64,000 nucleotides of DNA from the NCBI GenBank assembly GCA_045536425.1, contig JAZSNN010000031.1, forward strand, positions 1-64,000. Reading direction: 5' to 3'. Every line of letters begins with the position of its first letter. The first letter of the stretch is position 1. The position numbers and the translations under genes are program-made. Of the stretch, positions 34,128-41,477 are shown piece by piece. The DNA comes from UBA11540 sp045536425. GTDB taxonomy: Bacteria > Bacillota > Clostridia > Oscillospirales > Ruminococcaceae. The notes beneath the pieces were generated by a model, which made no database searches, was not told the DNA's origin, and saw only the letters and a list, made by a program, of their open reading frames with translations.

Positions 34128-35906
34128 ATGGCAAATACTGTTTCGGTTGTTGAAAAACCCATCCCCGAAAAAGTAAGCAAAGAGGCTTATGTGCTCGGCA
34201 TCCAGGATGATGGATCCGGCAAGCAAGCCCTTTACCGCTTGCCCCTTAATGAGGTGCGTGCAAACGGTGCAAATGACCTGTTTATTATCCCGGCTCTTAT
34301 TGAGCAGTACGGTACCAAGCAGGCATTTATCGTGTTTGTAAACGCTAATGCCGAATATGACAGCCTCACCAACCTTGCGGATCGTTTCTTTAAGGCTGCG
34401 GCCTCGGCGGTTACGCAAACCTATACCTCACAATTTTACCGCTATAACACCAGCAACAGCCCCCTTGGCACCAAGATGGCTGACAATGAGGGGCTTGTTT
34501 GTACCCCCTCCACCATTGCCACCGCCGGCCAGGATGATTATGCAGACCTCCCGCTGTTTGCTTGCTTTGATGTAAACTATACCATTGATGCAAACAGCCT
34601 TGAGCCTGTTATCCACGCCATCAAGGGCGTATATGGTGCATTTACTGCACAGCCCGTGGATAGCTTTGTGGGTGTTATGCAAATGACCGGCTATGTACGC
34701 CGCAGCGGTGATGAAACCACCAAAACCGTGGAATACAAGGCACAGTATGCCGAGGGCTTTATGCCTCTGCCGGAGGCTGTGCGTGCATCCGATAACGGCG
34801 TGCGTGGTTTTGTTATCCACGCCAAGTATGCCGCAGGCTATGATGCAAACGGCTTGCTTTCCAGCGTTTCCGGTGTACAGCCCGCAACATACCGCCCCGG
34901 CTCCGAGGGTACAACCTCGATCAGCCACGATGGCCAAATTGCACTTTGGCGCGCAAGGGGCAACCAGTATGCGGGCTCCAGCCTTTGCGATAACGCATTT
35001 ATGCAGCTTATGCTTGAGATCAAATACGCCAACCTCGGCAATGCCGGCGTAATGAGTGGCTGCCGCAGTTACTACCTCGGCTATACCGCCGCCGTATCGG
35101 AAAGCGGTGTAAACCGCATTGTGCTTACTGCATCGCAGGCAAGTGCTTTTGTGGTTGGCTCCCGTGTTTCCATCGGTACCGGCACAGACCGTGCAAAAGC
35201 AACCTGCTACGATGTACACGATATTGCCACCATTGCAAGCATTGAGGATGTTACCATTGATGGCACCGCCTACAAGGCCGTTGTTTTGGCCACAGAGGCG
35301 GTTTTTGATACGGTGGCAGCAACTACCTACATCACCTCCCAGCCGTGGCTCACGGGCTCCACAGACGGTGTACAGGGCAACGATGGCAGCCCAACCAACA
35401 ACACCAGCGGCAAGGAGCCTTTTAAGATCCAGGGCATTGAGGTAATGCTTGGTATGTATGAGGTGCTGGGCGATATTACCACATACGAGGATGCAACGGT
35501 GGGCTACACCGTTTATGCAGACCGTTTGGCGGCTGACATTGTAAAGAGCAGGGCAGGTGCCAACGCTGTAACCCTTGGCATTATTCCCAAAGAGGAGACG
35601 GCTGCGTGGAAATACAACGCAGAGCTTAATTGGGATGCTAATGACCAGGAAAGCTATATGATCCCAACCCAAATGGATGGCACCAGCTCCACCGGCTACC
35701 GTTCAGCTATCTACCGTGATGCTTTGGCAACCGTTGGCTGGCGTGAGTGGCGGGCCTTTGGTTTTCTGCGCTCTGGCGGCGGCTGCGGCCTTGCTTGTGC
35801 TCTTTTGGGCCGTGGCCTCGGCAATGCTGACTGGAACATCGGCGCCCGCCCGTGTGGATCCGGTGGCAACCGGGGTGAATTTACGCCGGCTGTGGCCGGC
35901 GTATAA
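34128..35906 (+). CDS. DGR-diversified tail/receptor-binding protein
   Basis: 592 residues. The body (~540 residues) is an unrecognised structural protein with beta-rich segments, probably a trimeric tail tip or adhesin. The C-terminal ~45 residues (from W541 to about G577) form the ligand-binding end of a C-type-lectin-like fold and are encoded by the VR (35747-35857). VR codons where the TR has AAC, AAT or AGC now encode F546, R548, S549, G552, C553, L559, G561, R562 and D568. The conserved tail WNIGARP is typical of DGR targets. Protein variants would change phage receptor choice or surface binding. Confidence 0.9.
   Translation: MANTVSVVEKPIPEKVSKEAYVLGIQDDGSGKQALYRLPLNEVRANGANDLFIIPALIEQYGTKQAFIVFVNANAEYDSLTNLADRFFKAAASAVTQTYTSQFYRYNTSNSPLGTKMADNEGLVCTPSTIATAGQDDYADLPLFACFDVNYTIDANSLEPVIHAIKGVYGAFTAQPVDSFVGVMQMTGYVRRSGDETTKTVEYKAQYAEGFMPLPEAVRASDNGVRGFVIHAKYAAGYDANGLLSSVSGVQPATYRPGSEGTTSISHDGQIALWRARGNQYAGSSLCDNAFMQLMLEIKYANLGNAGVMSGCRSYYLGYTAAVSESGVNRIVLTASQASAFVVGSRVSIGTGTDRAKATCYDVHDIATIASIEDVTIDGTAYKAVVLATEAVFDTVAATTYITSQPWLTGSTDGVQGNDGSPTNNTSGKEPFKIQGIEVMLGMYEVLGDITTYEDATVGYTVYADRLAADIVKSRAGANAVTLGIIPKEETAAWKYNAELNWDANDQESYMIPTQMDGTSSTGYRSAIYRDALATVGWREWRAFGFLRSGGGCGLACALLGRGLGNADWNIGARPCGSGGNRGEFTPAVAGV
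35747..35857 (+). repeat. DGR variable repeat (VR)
   Basis: A 111-bp segment in the target gene 3' end, aligning without gaps to the template at 35968-36078 (offset 221). By hand comparison 18 positions that are A in the template differ here, while only one non-A position differs (C to G at 35854, at the edge). Six template adenines are unchanged, three of them in the 3' TGGAACATCGGCGCCCGCCC block. That GC-rich block fits an initiation-of-mutagenic-homing (IMH) element. The pattern is diagnostic of adenine-directed mutagenesis. Confidence 0.95.
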
Positions 35907-35924
35907 GAGGGGCGGTAGCCCCTC
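35907..35924 (+). other. DGR target-recognition hairpin with GRNA-type loop
   Basis: GAGGGGC-GGTA-GCCCCTC, a perfect 7-bp stem with a four-base GGTA loop, begins at the base after the target TAA and 49 bp downstream of the VR end. In the Bordetella phage DGR a hairpin or cruciform with a GRNA tetraloop just downstream of the IMH stimulates retrohoming. Here GGTA fits GRNA. Position, stem length and loop all agree, so a role in target recognition is likely. Confidence 0.8.
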
Positions 35925-35967
35925 AATAAGGGATGTACTGTGGACCCTCGTGCCCTTTGTCCTTGCT

Positions 35968-36078
35968 GTGGCAGGCCTTTGGTAATCTGAACAATGGCGG
36001 CAACAGCGGCCTTGCTTGTGCTAATTTGAACAATGGCCTCGGCAATGCTAACTGGAACATCGGCGCCCGCCCATCTGG
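35968..36078 (+). repeat. DGR template repeat (TR)
   Basis: 111 bp nearly identical to the VR except at adenines (24 A in total, mostly in AAC/AAT codons). If read in the VR frame it would encode Asn-rich sequence (FGNLNNGGNSGLACANLNNG), the standard TR design in which Asn codons mutate to many residues but not to stops. It is non-coding in practice: no ribosome binding site precedes it. It should be transcribed and copied by the reverse transcriptase encoded at 36246. Confidence 0.95.
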
Positions 36079-36245
36079 TAAGATATTTAATTATTACGCA
36101 GTACATTCCTTGGTGTAAAAGCCAAAAATTGAGATGTAACCGGCACCGCTATTGCGGCAGCGGTGGTGTATGAGGCCACCGCCGGAGGTTAGTAGAAAAA
36201 CCGAAAGCCTTTGTGCTCAACCAGACGATCATAAGGAGGGATGGC
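36079..36245 (+). other. DGR spacer between TR and RT gene (putative template RNA 3' part)
   Basis: This 167-bp stretch has no convincing ORF. It contains hairpins, for example CACCGCT/AGCGGTG at 36144-36165, and ends in the RT ribosome binding site AAGGAGGG at 36233. In known DGRs the RNA downstream of the TR is structured and needed for cDNA priming, so this is the best candidate for that element. Its function is inferred from position. Confidence 0.55.
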
Positions 36246-37355
36246 GTGAAAACATACTGTAAAAAGGTTGACATCACCGATCCCGATACAATAGAGCCGT
36301 GGGTGTACCTGTGCATAACGGATCCCAAAAAGCGAAACCGCCCAGGTTTTAAGCGTTTGAGCAGCCGCTATGGCGGTGCCCACGGTATAGCGGTTGAGAT
36401 CACCGAGCGTATTAAGCGCCGTGATCTTGACCTGCCACCTATTCAGTATCGTAACCGGATAGACAAGAGCAGCGGAAAAGAACGCAGGCTCGGTGTTGAG
36501 AGTGCTATGCAGCAATGTATGAACTATGTAGCCGTATATGCACTTATGCCTATGTTAAAGGCAAAGGTTGGCGTGTTCCAATGTGCAAGCATCCCGGAGC
36601 GTGGCCAAATTTATGGTAAAAAGGTGCTTGAAAAGTGGATCCGCAAAGATCCCAAAGGCACTAAATATTATGACAAAATGGATGTGCGGCATTGCTTTGA
36701 AAGTATAAGCTGCCGCACGGTCCGCAAATTGCTTGAGCGTGATATACATAAAAACCCAACGCTTATATGGTTTGTATGTGCCCTTATCAGTACATACGAG
36801 CACGGGCTTTCCATAGGCAGCTTTTTAAGCCAATGGCTGTGTAACTATGTTATGAGTTACGCATACCATTACGCCTCGGAGCAAATGTGTAAGGTACGCC
36901 GTGGCAAAAAGCAGAGGCTCATTTCACACATCCTTATGTTTATGGATGATGTGATTGTTTTCTCTGCATCAAAGCGGGATCTCAAACTTGCTGCAAAGCA
37001 ATTTGAGGCGTACCTCCTCAAGCACCTTGGCTTGAATATCAAGCCAAACCACCACATAAAGCACACAGCGGATGAGCCACCGGATATGATGGGCTTTGTG
37101 GTAAGCAAGGAATGTACAACGATAAGAGCACGCACCTTTGTAAGAGCAAGGCGTGCACTTATACGAGCCTGGAGGCGTATGCAGGCAGGTTTGCCAATAT
37201 ATCTGCAAAACGCCCGCCGCATCGTTTCCTATAAAGGCTATTTTGTACATACCAACTCCCAGAGGGTTGCCCTTGCCCTGCACCTCAAGGCAGTTTTCAA
37301 AGCTGCCACAAGGGTAATAAGTATAAATGCAAAGAGAGGACAGGTACCAGTATGA
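36246..37355 (+). CDS. DGR reverse transcriptase
   Basis: 369 residues from a GTG at 36246 with AAGGAGGG five bases upstream; an upstream in-frame GTG at 36213 lacks a site. RT motifs: motif 2 region YYDKMDVRHCFESI; the DGR-typical motif 4 GLSIGSFLSQW (residues 188-197); the catalytic FMDD at 232-235; then NPHHI-like and MMGFVVSKECT. The C-terminus is very basic (RARRALIRAWRRMQ) and probably binds the template RNA. It would copy the TR with adenine misincorporation and deliver the cDNA to the VR. No avd gene is found next to it. Confidence 0.95.
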   Translation: MKTYCKKVDITDPDTIEPWVYLCITDPKKRNRPGFKRLSSRYGGAHGIAVEITERIKRRDLDLPPIQYRNRIDKSSGKERRLGVESAMQQCMNYVAVYALMPMLKAKVGVFQCASIPERGQIYGKKVLEKWIRKDPKGTKYYDKMDVRHCFESISCRTVRKLLERDIHKNPTLIWFVCALISTYEHGLSIGSFLSQWLCNYVMSYAYHYASEQMCKVRRGKKQRLISHILMFMDDVIVFSASKRDLKLAAKQFEAYLLKHLGLNIKPNHHIKHTADEPPDMMGFVVSKECTTIRARTFVRARRALIRAWRRMQAGLPIYLQNARRIVSYKGYFVHTNSQRVALALHLKAVFKAATRVISINAKRGQVPV

Positions 37356-37720
37356 TTGCAAAAGCGTATTTTACAGAACGCCCGGAAAGCATCAAGTATA
37401 TGGTTTTACCCTCCGGGGATGCAGATCTCTGGATGCGTAAAAACATTGCAGAGGTTGTGGATCCGGAAACCAACGAGGTAAGCTATGAGGCCGATGAGGC
37501 ATATATGCGTACCGATGCCACGGAGGCAGAAATTGCCGCCGACTTTGAGGGGTGGTTTGAAACTGCCTCGGCCTGGGAGCCTCCGGTGCCGGAAAAGAAA
37601 CCGGAAACCGAGGATGAGCGTATTGTTGCCCTTGAGGGTGAGGTTAAAACCTTGAAAGCACAAAACGCTGTGCTCCAGGAGGAATTGCAGGCAACCAAAA
37701 TTATTTTGGGGGTGGAGTAA
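37352..37720 (+). CDS. Hypothetical tail protein with a C-terminal coiled coil
   Basis: 122 residues, overlapping the RT stop by 4 bp. The N-terminal half is mixed (ERPESIKYMVLPSGDADLWMRKN, EVVDPETNEVSYEADEAYMRT). The C-terminus is a short heptad-like coiled coil (ALEGEVKTLKAQNAVLQEELQAT). It is not Avd-like: it has no four-helix bundle. Similar small proteins occur near tail fibres in PBSX-like phages. The function is unknown. Confidence 0.65.
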   Translation: MIAKAYFTERPESIKYMVLPSGDADLWMRKNIAEVVDPETNEVSYEADEAYMRTDATEAEIAADFEGWFETASAWEPPVPEKKPETEDERIVALEGEVKTLKAQNAVLQEELQATKIILGVE

Positions 37721-38125
37721 ATGACACTTACAGAATATGCAAGGCAGTTACGCCCCCTCATTGAAAAGGCAGCCCAAAGCCTGCCGGATGAGGATGCCCT
37801 CAACGGCGTTGCTCTGTTTCCCCATTGGGCGGTTGGTGTAGCTTACACCGCCGGCCAAAAGGTGCAGTACAACGGGGTGCTTTACACCGTTTTGCAGGCC
37901 CATACCTCACAGGAAACCTGGACACCGACAGCAGCACCCAGCTTGTTTGCAAAGGTGCTCATCCCGGATCCTACGGTTATCCCCGAATGGGAACAGCCCG
38001 ACAGCACAAACGGGTACAGCAAGGGTGATAAGGTTATGTACAACGGCGTTGTATATGAAAGCCTTATTGATAACAATGTATGGAGCCCGGAGGCTTACCC
38101 TGCTGGCTGGCAGGTTGTTGAGTAA
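37721..38125 (+). CDS. Phage protein with two chitin-binding-like (CBM5/12) modules
   Basis: 134 residues. After a short helix it contains two similar beta modules: VAYTAGQKVQYNGVLYTVLQAH...W and NGYSKGDKVMYNGVVYESL...W, each with the Y-x-x-G-x-x-V-x-Y-N-G pattern of carbohydrate-binding modules of family 5/12. Such modules bind polysaccharide. Its position between the DGR and the lysis genes suggests a tail or lysis-associated glycan-binding role. Confidence 0.78.
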   Translation: MTLTEYARQLRPLIEKAAQSLPDEDALNGVALFPHWAVGVAYTAGQKVQYNGVLYTVLQAHTSQETWTPTAAPSLFAKVLIPDPTVIPEWEQPDSTNGYSKGDKVMYNGVVYESLIDNNVWSPEAYPAGWQVVE

Positions 38126-38139
38126 GGAGGGCCACAGCG

Positions 38140-38514
38140 TTGTATGTAGATGCACAAACAATAATCACAGCGGGGGCGGTATTAACTGCCCTCGTTGGTT
38201 TTGTAACCCTGGGCTGGAAACTCTTTAAGTGGATAAACCACCAAAAGGAGCAGGACCAGGAAATTACCAACATTAAGGTACAGCACACCAAAGATATTGC
38301 CGACCTCAAGACACAGCACGCAAAGGATATGGCAGAGGTTAAGGCTATGCACCACAAGGACACCGAGGGCATACAGGAGGAGCAAACGCTGGTGGTATAT
38401 GGTTTGCTGGCTTGCCTTAAAGGCCTTGCAGAGCAGGGCTGTGATGGCCCCGTATCGGAGGCCATTGACCGCATAGAAAAACACATCAATAAAAAAGCCC
38501 ACGGGCAAGAATAA
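38140..38514 (+). CDS. Membrane-anchored coiled-coil protein, holin-associated type
   Basis: 124 residues from a TTG at 38140 with AAGGAGG nine bases upstream. One N-terminal transmembrane helix (IITAGAVLTALVGFVTLGWKLF) is followed by a long charged coiled coil with 10-11-residue repeats (IADLKTQHAKDMAEVKAMHHKD). This layout resembles XhlA/holin-accessory proteins. It lies directly before the endolysin gene. Confidence 0.72.
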   Translation: MYVDAQTIITAGAVLTALVGFVTLGWKLFKWINHQKEQDQEITNIKVQHTKDIADLKTQHAKDMAEVKAMHHKDTEGIQEEQTLVVYGLLACLKGLAEQGCDGPVSEAIDRIEKHINKKAHGQE

Positions 38515-38529
38515 AAGGAGGATCCACCA

Positions 38530-39620
38530 ATGGCATTTTTGACACCGGACAAAACCCGTGTGGAGCACGGGCTTGTTATCAAAGAAAAGATCATCCCCTG
38601 GGGTGCCGTATGGCCCAAGAATTACGGCAGCTATAAAAAGGGCGATAAGTACAAAGCGGATCGCCTGCTTTCCGGCGGTACCGGTAAGGTTGCTTATGTA
38701 ACCATCCACAATACCGCTGACATTGAGGAGGCAAAGGGTACCAACGATGCCGAGCAGTACGCCCGTGCTGTTTGGCCCAATGCCAATATGGGTGATGTGC
38801 GTGTGCACTATTTCATTGATGAAACGGATTGCTGGCAGCAGCTCCGTGAGGATGAGGTGGGCTGGCACGCCGCCGATGGCAGAGGCCCCGGCAATGAAAC
38901 CACGCTTTCCATTGAGATCATTATGGATGGCAGCGGTAGCGCCGCAGACCTTGCCGCCGAGGACAGAGGTGCCCTGTTGGCTGCTATTCTGCTCAACCGC
39001 CACGGCCTGGGCATTGACAAGCTGACCACCCACCAGCGTTGGTACAGCAAAAAGTATTGCCCGGCATATATCCTCCCGCATTGGGATGCTTTCAAGGCAA
39101 AGGTTGAAAAGTACCTCAAGCAGATCCAGGGTGTTACCGAAACCCCGGCAGAGAGCACGGATGCCCTTTACAGAGTGCAAACCGGCGCCTTTGCTAAAAA
39201 GCCCAATGCGGATGCACTTGCAGCCGAATTAAAGGCCAAGGGCTTTGACACCTACATTGTGCAGGTGGGCGGGCTCTACAAGGTACAGGTTGGTGCCTAC
39301 AAGGTTAAAGGCAATGCAACCAATATGCTTAACAAGATCAAGGCCGCCGGGTATGATGCTTTTATCACCGTGAACGCAAACACCGCCCCTGCACCCGCAG
39401 AAAAGCCCGCTGTGGCGTTTTCCGAGGGCGATAAGGTAAAGTGTGCAACGCCGGTGTAAAAACCTTTGCAAACGGCAGCAAAATGGCATCCTGGGTGCCC
39501 ACGGCCACGCTGTATGTGCGTGGCGTTGAGCAGGATGGTAAGATCCTGCTTGTAAGCACCGAAAAGACCAAAAAGGTATATACGGGGCGTGTGAACGCAT
39601 CCGATGTACATAAAATTTAA
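38530..39620 (+). CDS. N-acetylmuramoyl-L-alanine amidase (endolysin), frameshifted C-terminus
   Basis: The N-terminal ~200 residues form an amidase_2 domain (AYVTIHNTADIEEAKGT, VRVHYFIDETDCWQQLREDEVGWHA, ETTLSIEIIM). A SPOR-like cell wall-binding domain follows (YRVQTGAFAKKPNADALAAELKAKGF). The frame as written stops at 39459. A clear C-terminal continuation (KTFANGSKMASWVPTATLYV ... GRVNASDVHKI) is in another frame to 39620. A TG duplication near 39448 would explain the break. The lytic domain is intact, so the enzyme may still act. Confidence 0.85.
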
Positions 39621-39635
39621 CGGAGGTTTTCAGCT

Positions 39636-39854
39636 ATGAAGAATTGGAAACAGAAATTGACCAGCAGAAAGTTTTGGGCAGCTGTTGTGGGCTTTGTTAC
39701 TCCCACTCTGCTTGCCTTTGGTGTTGCCGATAATGTGGCAACGCAGGTGGCCGGCATCATTATGGCCGGTGCAGCTGTGGTGGCTTACATTGTTGGTGAG
39801 GGCTTGGTGGATGCCAGCAACGCCAGCAAAAATGACACCGACACAGAGGGCTAA
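39636..39854 (+). CDS. Holin
   Basis: 72 residues, with GGAGG before the ATG. The N-terminus is basic (MKNWKQKLTSRKFW), followed by two hydrophobic segments (AAVVGFVTPTLLAFGVA and VAGIIMAGAAVVAYIVGEGL) and a polar, acidic C-terminus. This fits a class II phage holin. It follows the endolysin gene and closes the lysis cassette. It should form pores that release the amidase at lysis. Confidence 0.85.
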   Translation: MKNWKQKLTSRKFWAAVVGFVTPTLLAFGVADNVATQVAGIIMAGAAVVAYIVGEGLVDASNASKNDTDTEG

Positions 39855-39855
39855 A

Positions 39856-40085
39856 ACCCTCTAACAAATGTGCGGTGCAAAATGTTTTATGCGTGAAATT
39901 GTTAGAAACATTCTAACATTTTGCGGCGTGAATTGTTAGGCGGTTTGTTTTACGGAAAAACCAAGCTATAACAAGGTTTATTGTGCTTTTCTAACATTCT
40001 AACATTTTTTACTATAAAGAATGAAATAGGAGGCTTTGAGGGTAATTTTACCGCCTAACCGCCTAACTGCACGCTATACACGCAC
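39856..40085. repeat. TCTAACATT repeat region (copy B) at the prophage right end
   Basis: This non-coding region shares its design with 11526-11790: TAACAAA/GTTAGAAACATTCTAACATT motifs (39861, 39900-39920), an exact 29-bp block at 39987-40015 (same as 11674-11702), then CCGCCTAACCGCCTAA (about 40051) and an alternating purine/pyrimidine CACGCACACGC tract. It lies about 28 kb from the first copy. It may be a second binding region for the same phage replication or regulatory protein. There is no gene here. Confidence 0.75.
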
Positions 40086-40102
40086 ACGCACGAGAGAAAG
40101 AC

Positions 40103-40145
40103 AAAAACGCCCAGGGGCACATAGGCTCCTGGGCGTTTTTTTTAT
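40103..40145. terminator. Strong bidirectional terminator at the prophage end
   Basis: ACGCCCAGG (40107-40115) pairs with CCTGGGCGT (40128-40136). The stem is flanked by AAAAA on the left and a run of eight T on the right. It can end prophage late transcription on the + strand, and transcription of ssrA on the - strand. Confidence 0.88.
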
Positions 40146-40224
40146 TATCGGGTTGATATGCTTATTGCAAACACATTACGCCACACCGCTATTGTAAGCG
40201 GTGCGGGTTCGTATGTGTGCGTTA

Positions 40225-40262
40225 TGGTGGAGGCGAGGGGAGTCGAACCCCTGTCCGAAAAT
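40225..40262. other. Probable prophage attachment site in the ssrA 3' end
   Basis: Prophage DNA ends just left of the 3' terminus of tmRNA (tRNA-like acceptor/T-arm, CGAGGGGAGTCGAACCCC). Phages commonly integrate here using this part of ssrA as the core, leaving the gene intact. The matching copy at the far left prophage end and the integrase would be outside this window, so the core cannot be confirmed. Confidence 0.55.
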
Positions 40263-40571
40263 CTATTCACACGGCTTTCTACGAGTGTAGTTTGTCTTTG
40301 GGATTCCCCTGCCGCATCCCGACAAACAGGAGGTGCGGATCGGTATTCTCTTGTTCATCTAGACAGCCGAGAAGCTCTGTATAGACGTTCACCACTAGTC
40401 GACGCTCCGTTTCGGGCCGTGGTACTCCCGAAAGGAACGGCTGCCATTAGTTAGGCAGCGTAAGCTAAATTATTGTTAGCGTTTAAATTTAAAGTTTGTG
40501 GCTTTTTAGAGATTCCACTACTCTACTCGCTTACCATGCTTCAAAATCCCCGTCGAAACCTTTACGCCCCC
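40225..40571 (-). ncRNA. ssrA: Transfer-messenger RNA (tmRNA)
   Basis: On the - strand the 5' end is GGGGGCGTAAAGGTTTCGACGGGG, a canonical tmRNA start, and the 3' end is CGCCTCCACCA; the two pair as the acceptor stem (one G-U). The T-arm is GGTTCGACTCCCC-like. The tag ORF at 40451-40480 encodes ANNNLAYAA followed by two stops, close to the usual ALAA-type degradation tags but with AYAA. It lies downstream of smpB, the usual partner. It rescues stalled ribosomes. Confidence 0.95.
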
Positions 40572-40601
40572 ATATATAAAGAGGAGTTTTGCATCCTCTT
40601 A

Positions 40602-41066
40602 CTATTCTCTGTTTGCGTTTTTCATTGTTCTGTCTATCTCGCGGTTTGCAGATTTCTTTGCCATATCCGCACGTTTATCATAAAGCTTCTTACCTTTACA
40701 TAGTCCAACCGCTACCTTGACCTTAGAGCCCTTGAAATAAAGGGAAAGTGGTACTAGTGTATAGCCTTGAACCTTTACTAATCCAAAGAGCTTTAGTATC
40801 TCTTTTTTGTGCATCAGAAGCTTCTTTGGGCGAAGCGGATCACGGTTGAAGATGTTTCCTTTTTCATAGGGACTTATATGCATACCCTTTATAAACATCT
40901 CTCCGTCGTCGATATCGCACCAGCTATCCTTGAGGTTTACTTGGCCTTGTCTGACAGACTTTACTTCTGTACCGAAAAGCGAAATTCCCGCCTCGTAGGT
41001 TTCCTCGACAAAATAGTCGTGATATGCTTTTTTATTTTGTGCTATTGTTTTTGTGCTATCCGCCAT
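40602..41066 (-). CDS. smpB: tmRNA-binding protein SmpB
   Basis: 154 residues. It shows the SmpB pattern: KKAYHDYFVEETYEAGISLFGTEVKSVR, the GEMFIKGMHISPYEKGN segment, PLRPKKLLMHKKEI, and a basic disordered tail (KKLYDKRADMAKKSANREID). It binds tmRNA and places it on stalled ribosomes. It is immediately upstream of ssrA on the same strand, a common layout. Confidence 0.97.
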   Translation of the reverse strand: MADSTKTIAQNKKAYHDYFVEETYEAGISLFGTEVKSVRQGQVNLKDSWCDIDDGEMFIKGMHISPYEKGNIFNRDPLRPKKLLMHKKEILKLFGLVKVQGYTLVPLSLYFKGSKVKVAVGLCKGKKLYDKRADMAKKSANREIDRTMKNANRE

Positions 41067-41087
41067 TTTGTCGTCACTCCCCTACTT

Positions 41088-41477
41088 TTATTTTTTGAAG
41101 ACCCAGAAATTACTGACAAAAAAGTTTATTACCATCACCGTTCCCGTCGAGAGAATATTGGCTATGGTATCGTTCAAATCGAATGTGGATTTGAAAATAT
41201 AAATCAACAAGAGCGACAGACCGAGCATACAAGCGTTTACAATAACGAACTTTATCAGTTCTTTTTTTGTTGCGCCGTTCCCCGTTTTAAAGGTCCATTT
41301 TTTGTTCACCACAAAGCTATTTGCCATACCGCAGATGTAGCCTATCGGTTTCGCTATGTTGATATTAACGTGCAGAAAGCTATTCAGCGCGGTGGTTACG
41401 GCAAGGTCGATTATTGTATTCAGACCGCCCGTGACGCAGAATTTGAGTCCTTTTTTGATAAGTTCCCACAGATTCAT
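41088..41477 (-). CDS. GtrA-family membrane protein
   Basis: 129 residues with four predicted transmembrane segments: CVTGGLNTIIDLAVTTALN, IAKPIGYICGMANSFVVNK, IVNACMLGLSLLLIYIF and IANILSTGTVMVINFFVSNFW. KKWTFK and NFWVFKK are typical GtrA family turns. GtrA-like proteins flip polyprenyl-linked sugars or act in cell wall polysaccharide synthesis. It overlaps the recR stop by a few bases, so it is probably cotranscribed. Confidence 0.88.
   Translation of the reverse strand: MNLWELIKKGLKFCVTGGLNTIIDLAVTTALNSFLHVNINIAKPIGYICGMANSFVVNKKWTFKTGNGATKKELIKFVIVNACMLGLSLLLIYIFKSTFDLNDTIANILSTGTVMVINFFVSNFWVFKK

Noticed and set aside
34428..35672. Long antisense open frame of 414 codons opposite the DGR target gene
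   Set aside because: It is a shadow of the real gene on the other strand; its composition is Cys/His-rich nonsense.
35933..36118. Short open frame covering the DGR template repeat
   Set aside because: It has no ribosome binding site and its Asn-rich sequence is explained by the template function.
36144..40203. Shared hairpin CACCGCTATTG...AGCGGTG at 36144-36165 and 40184-40203 as an att or recombination pair
   Set aside because: Only about 18 bases match and the loops differ; chance or simple hairpin similarity is enough to explain it.
40158..40454. 98-codon open frame on the + strand across ssrA
   Set aside because: It lies over the tmRNA gene and shows no protein family features.
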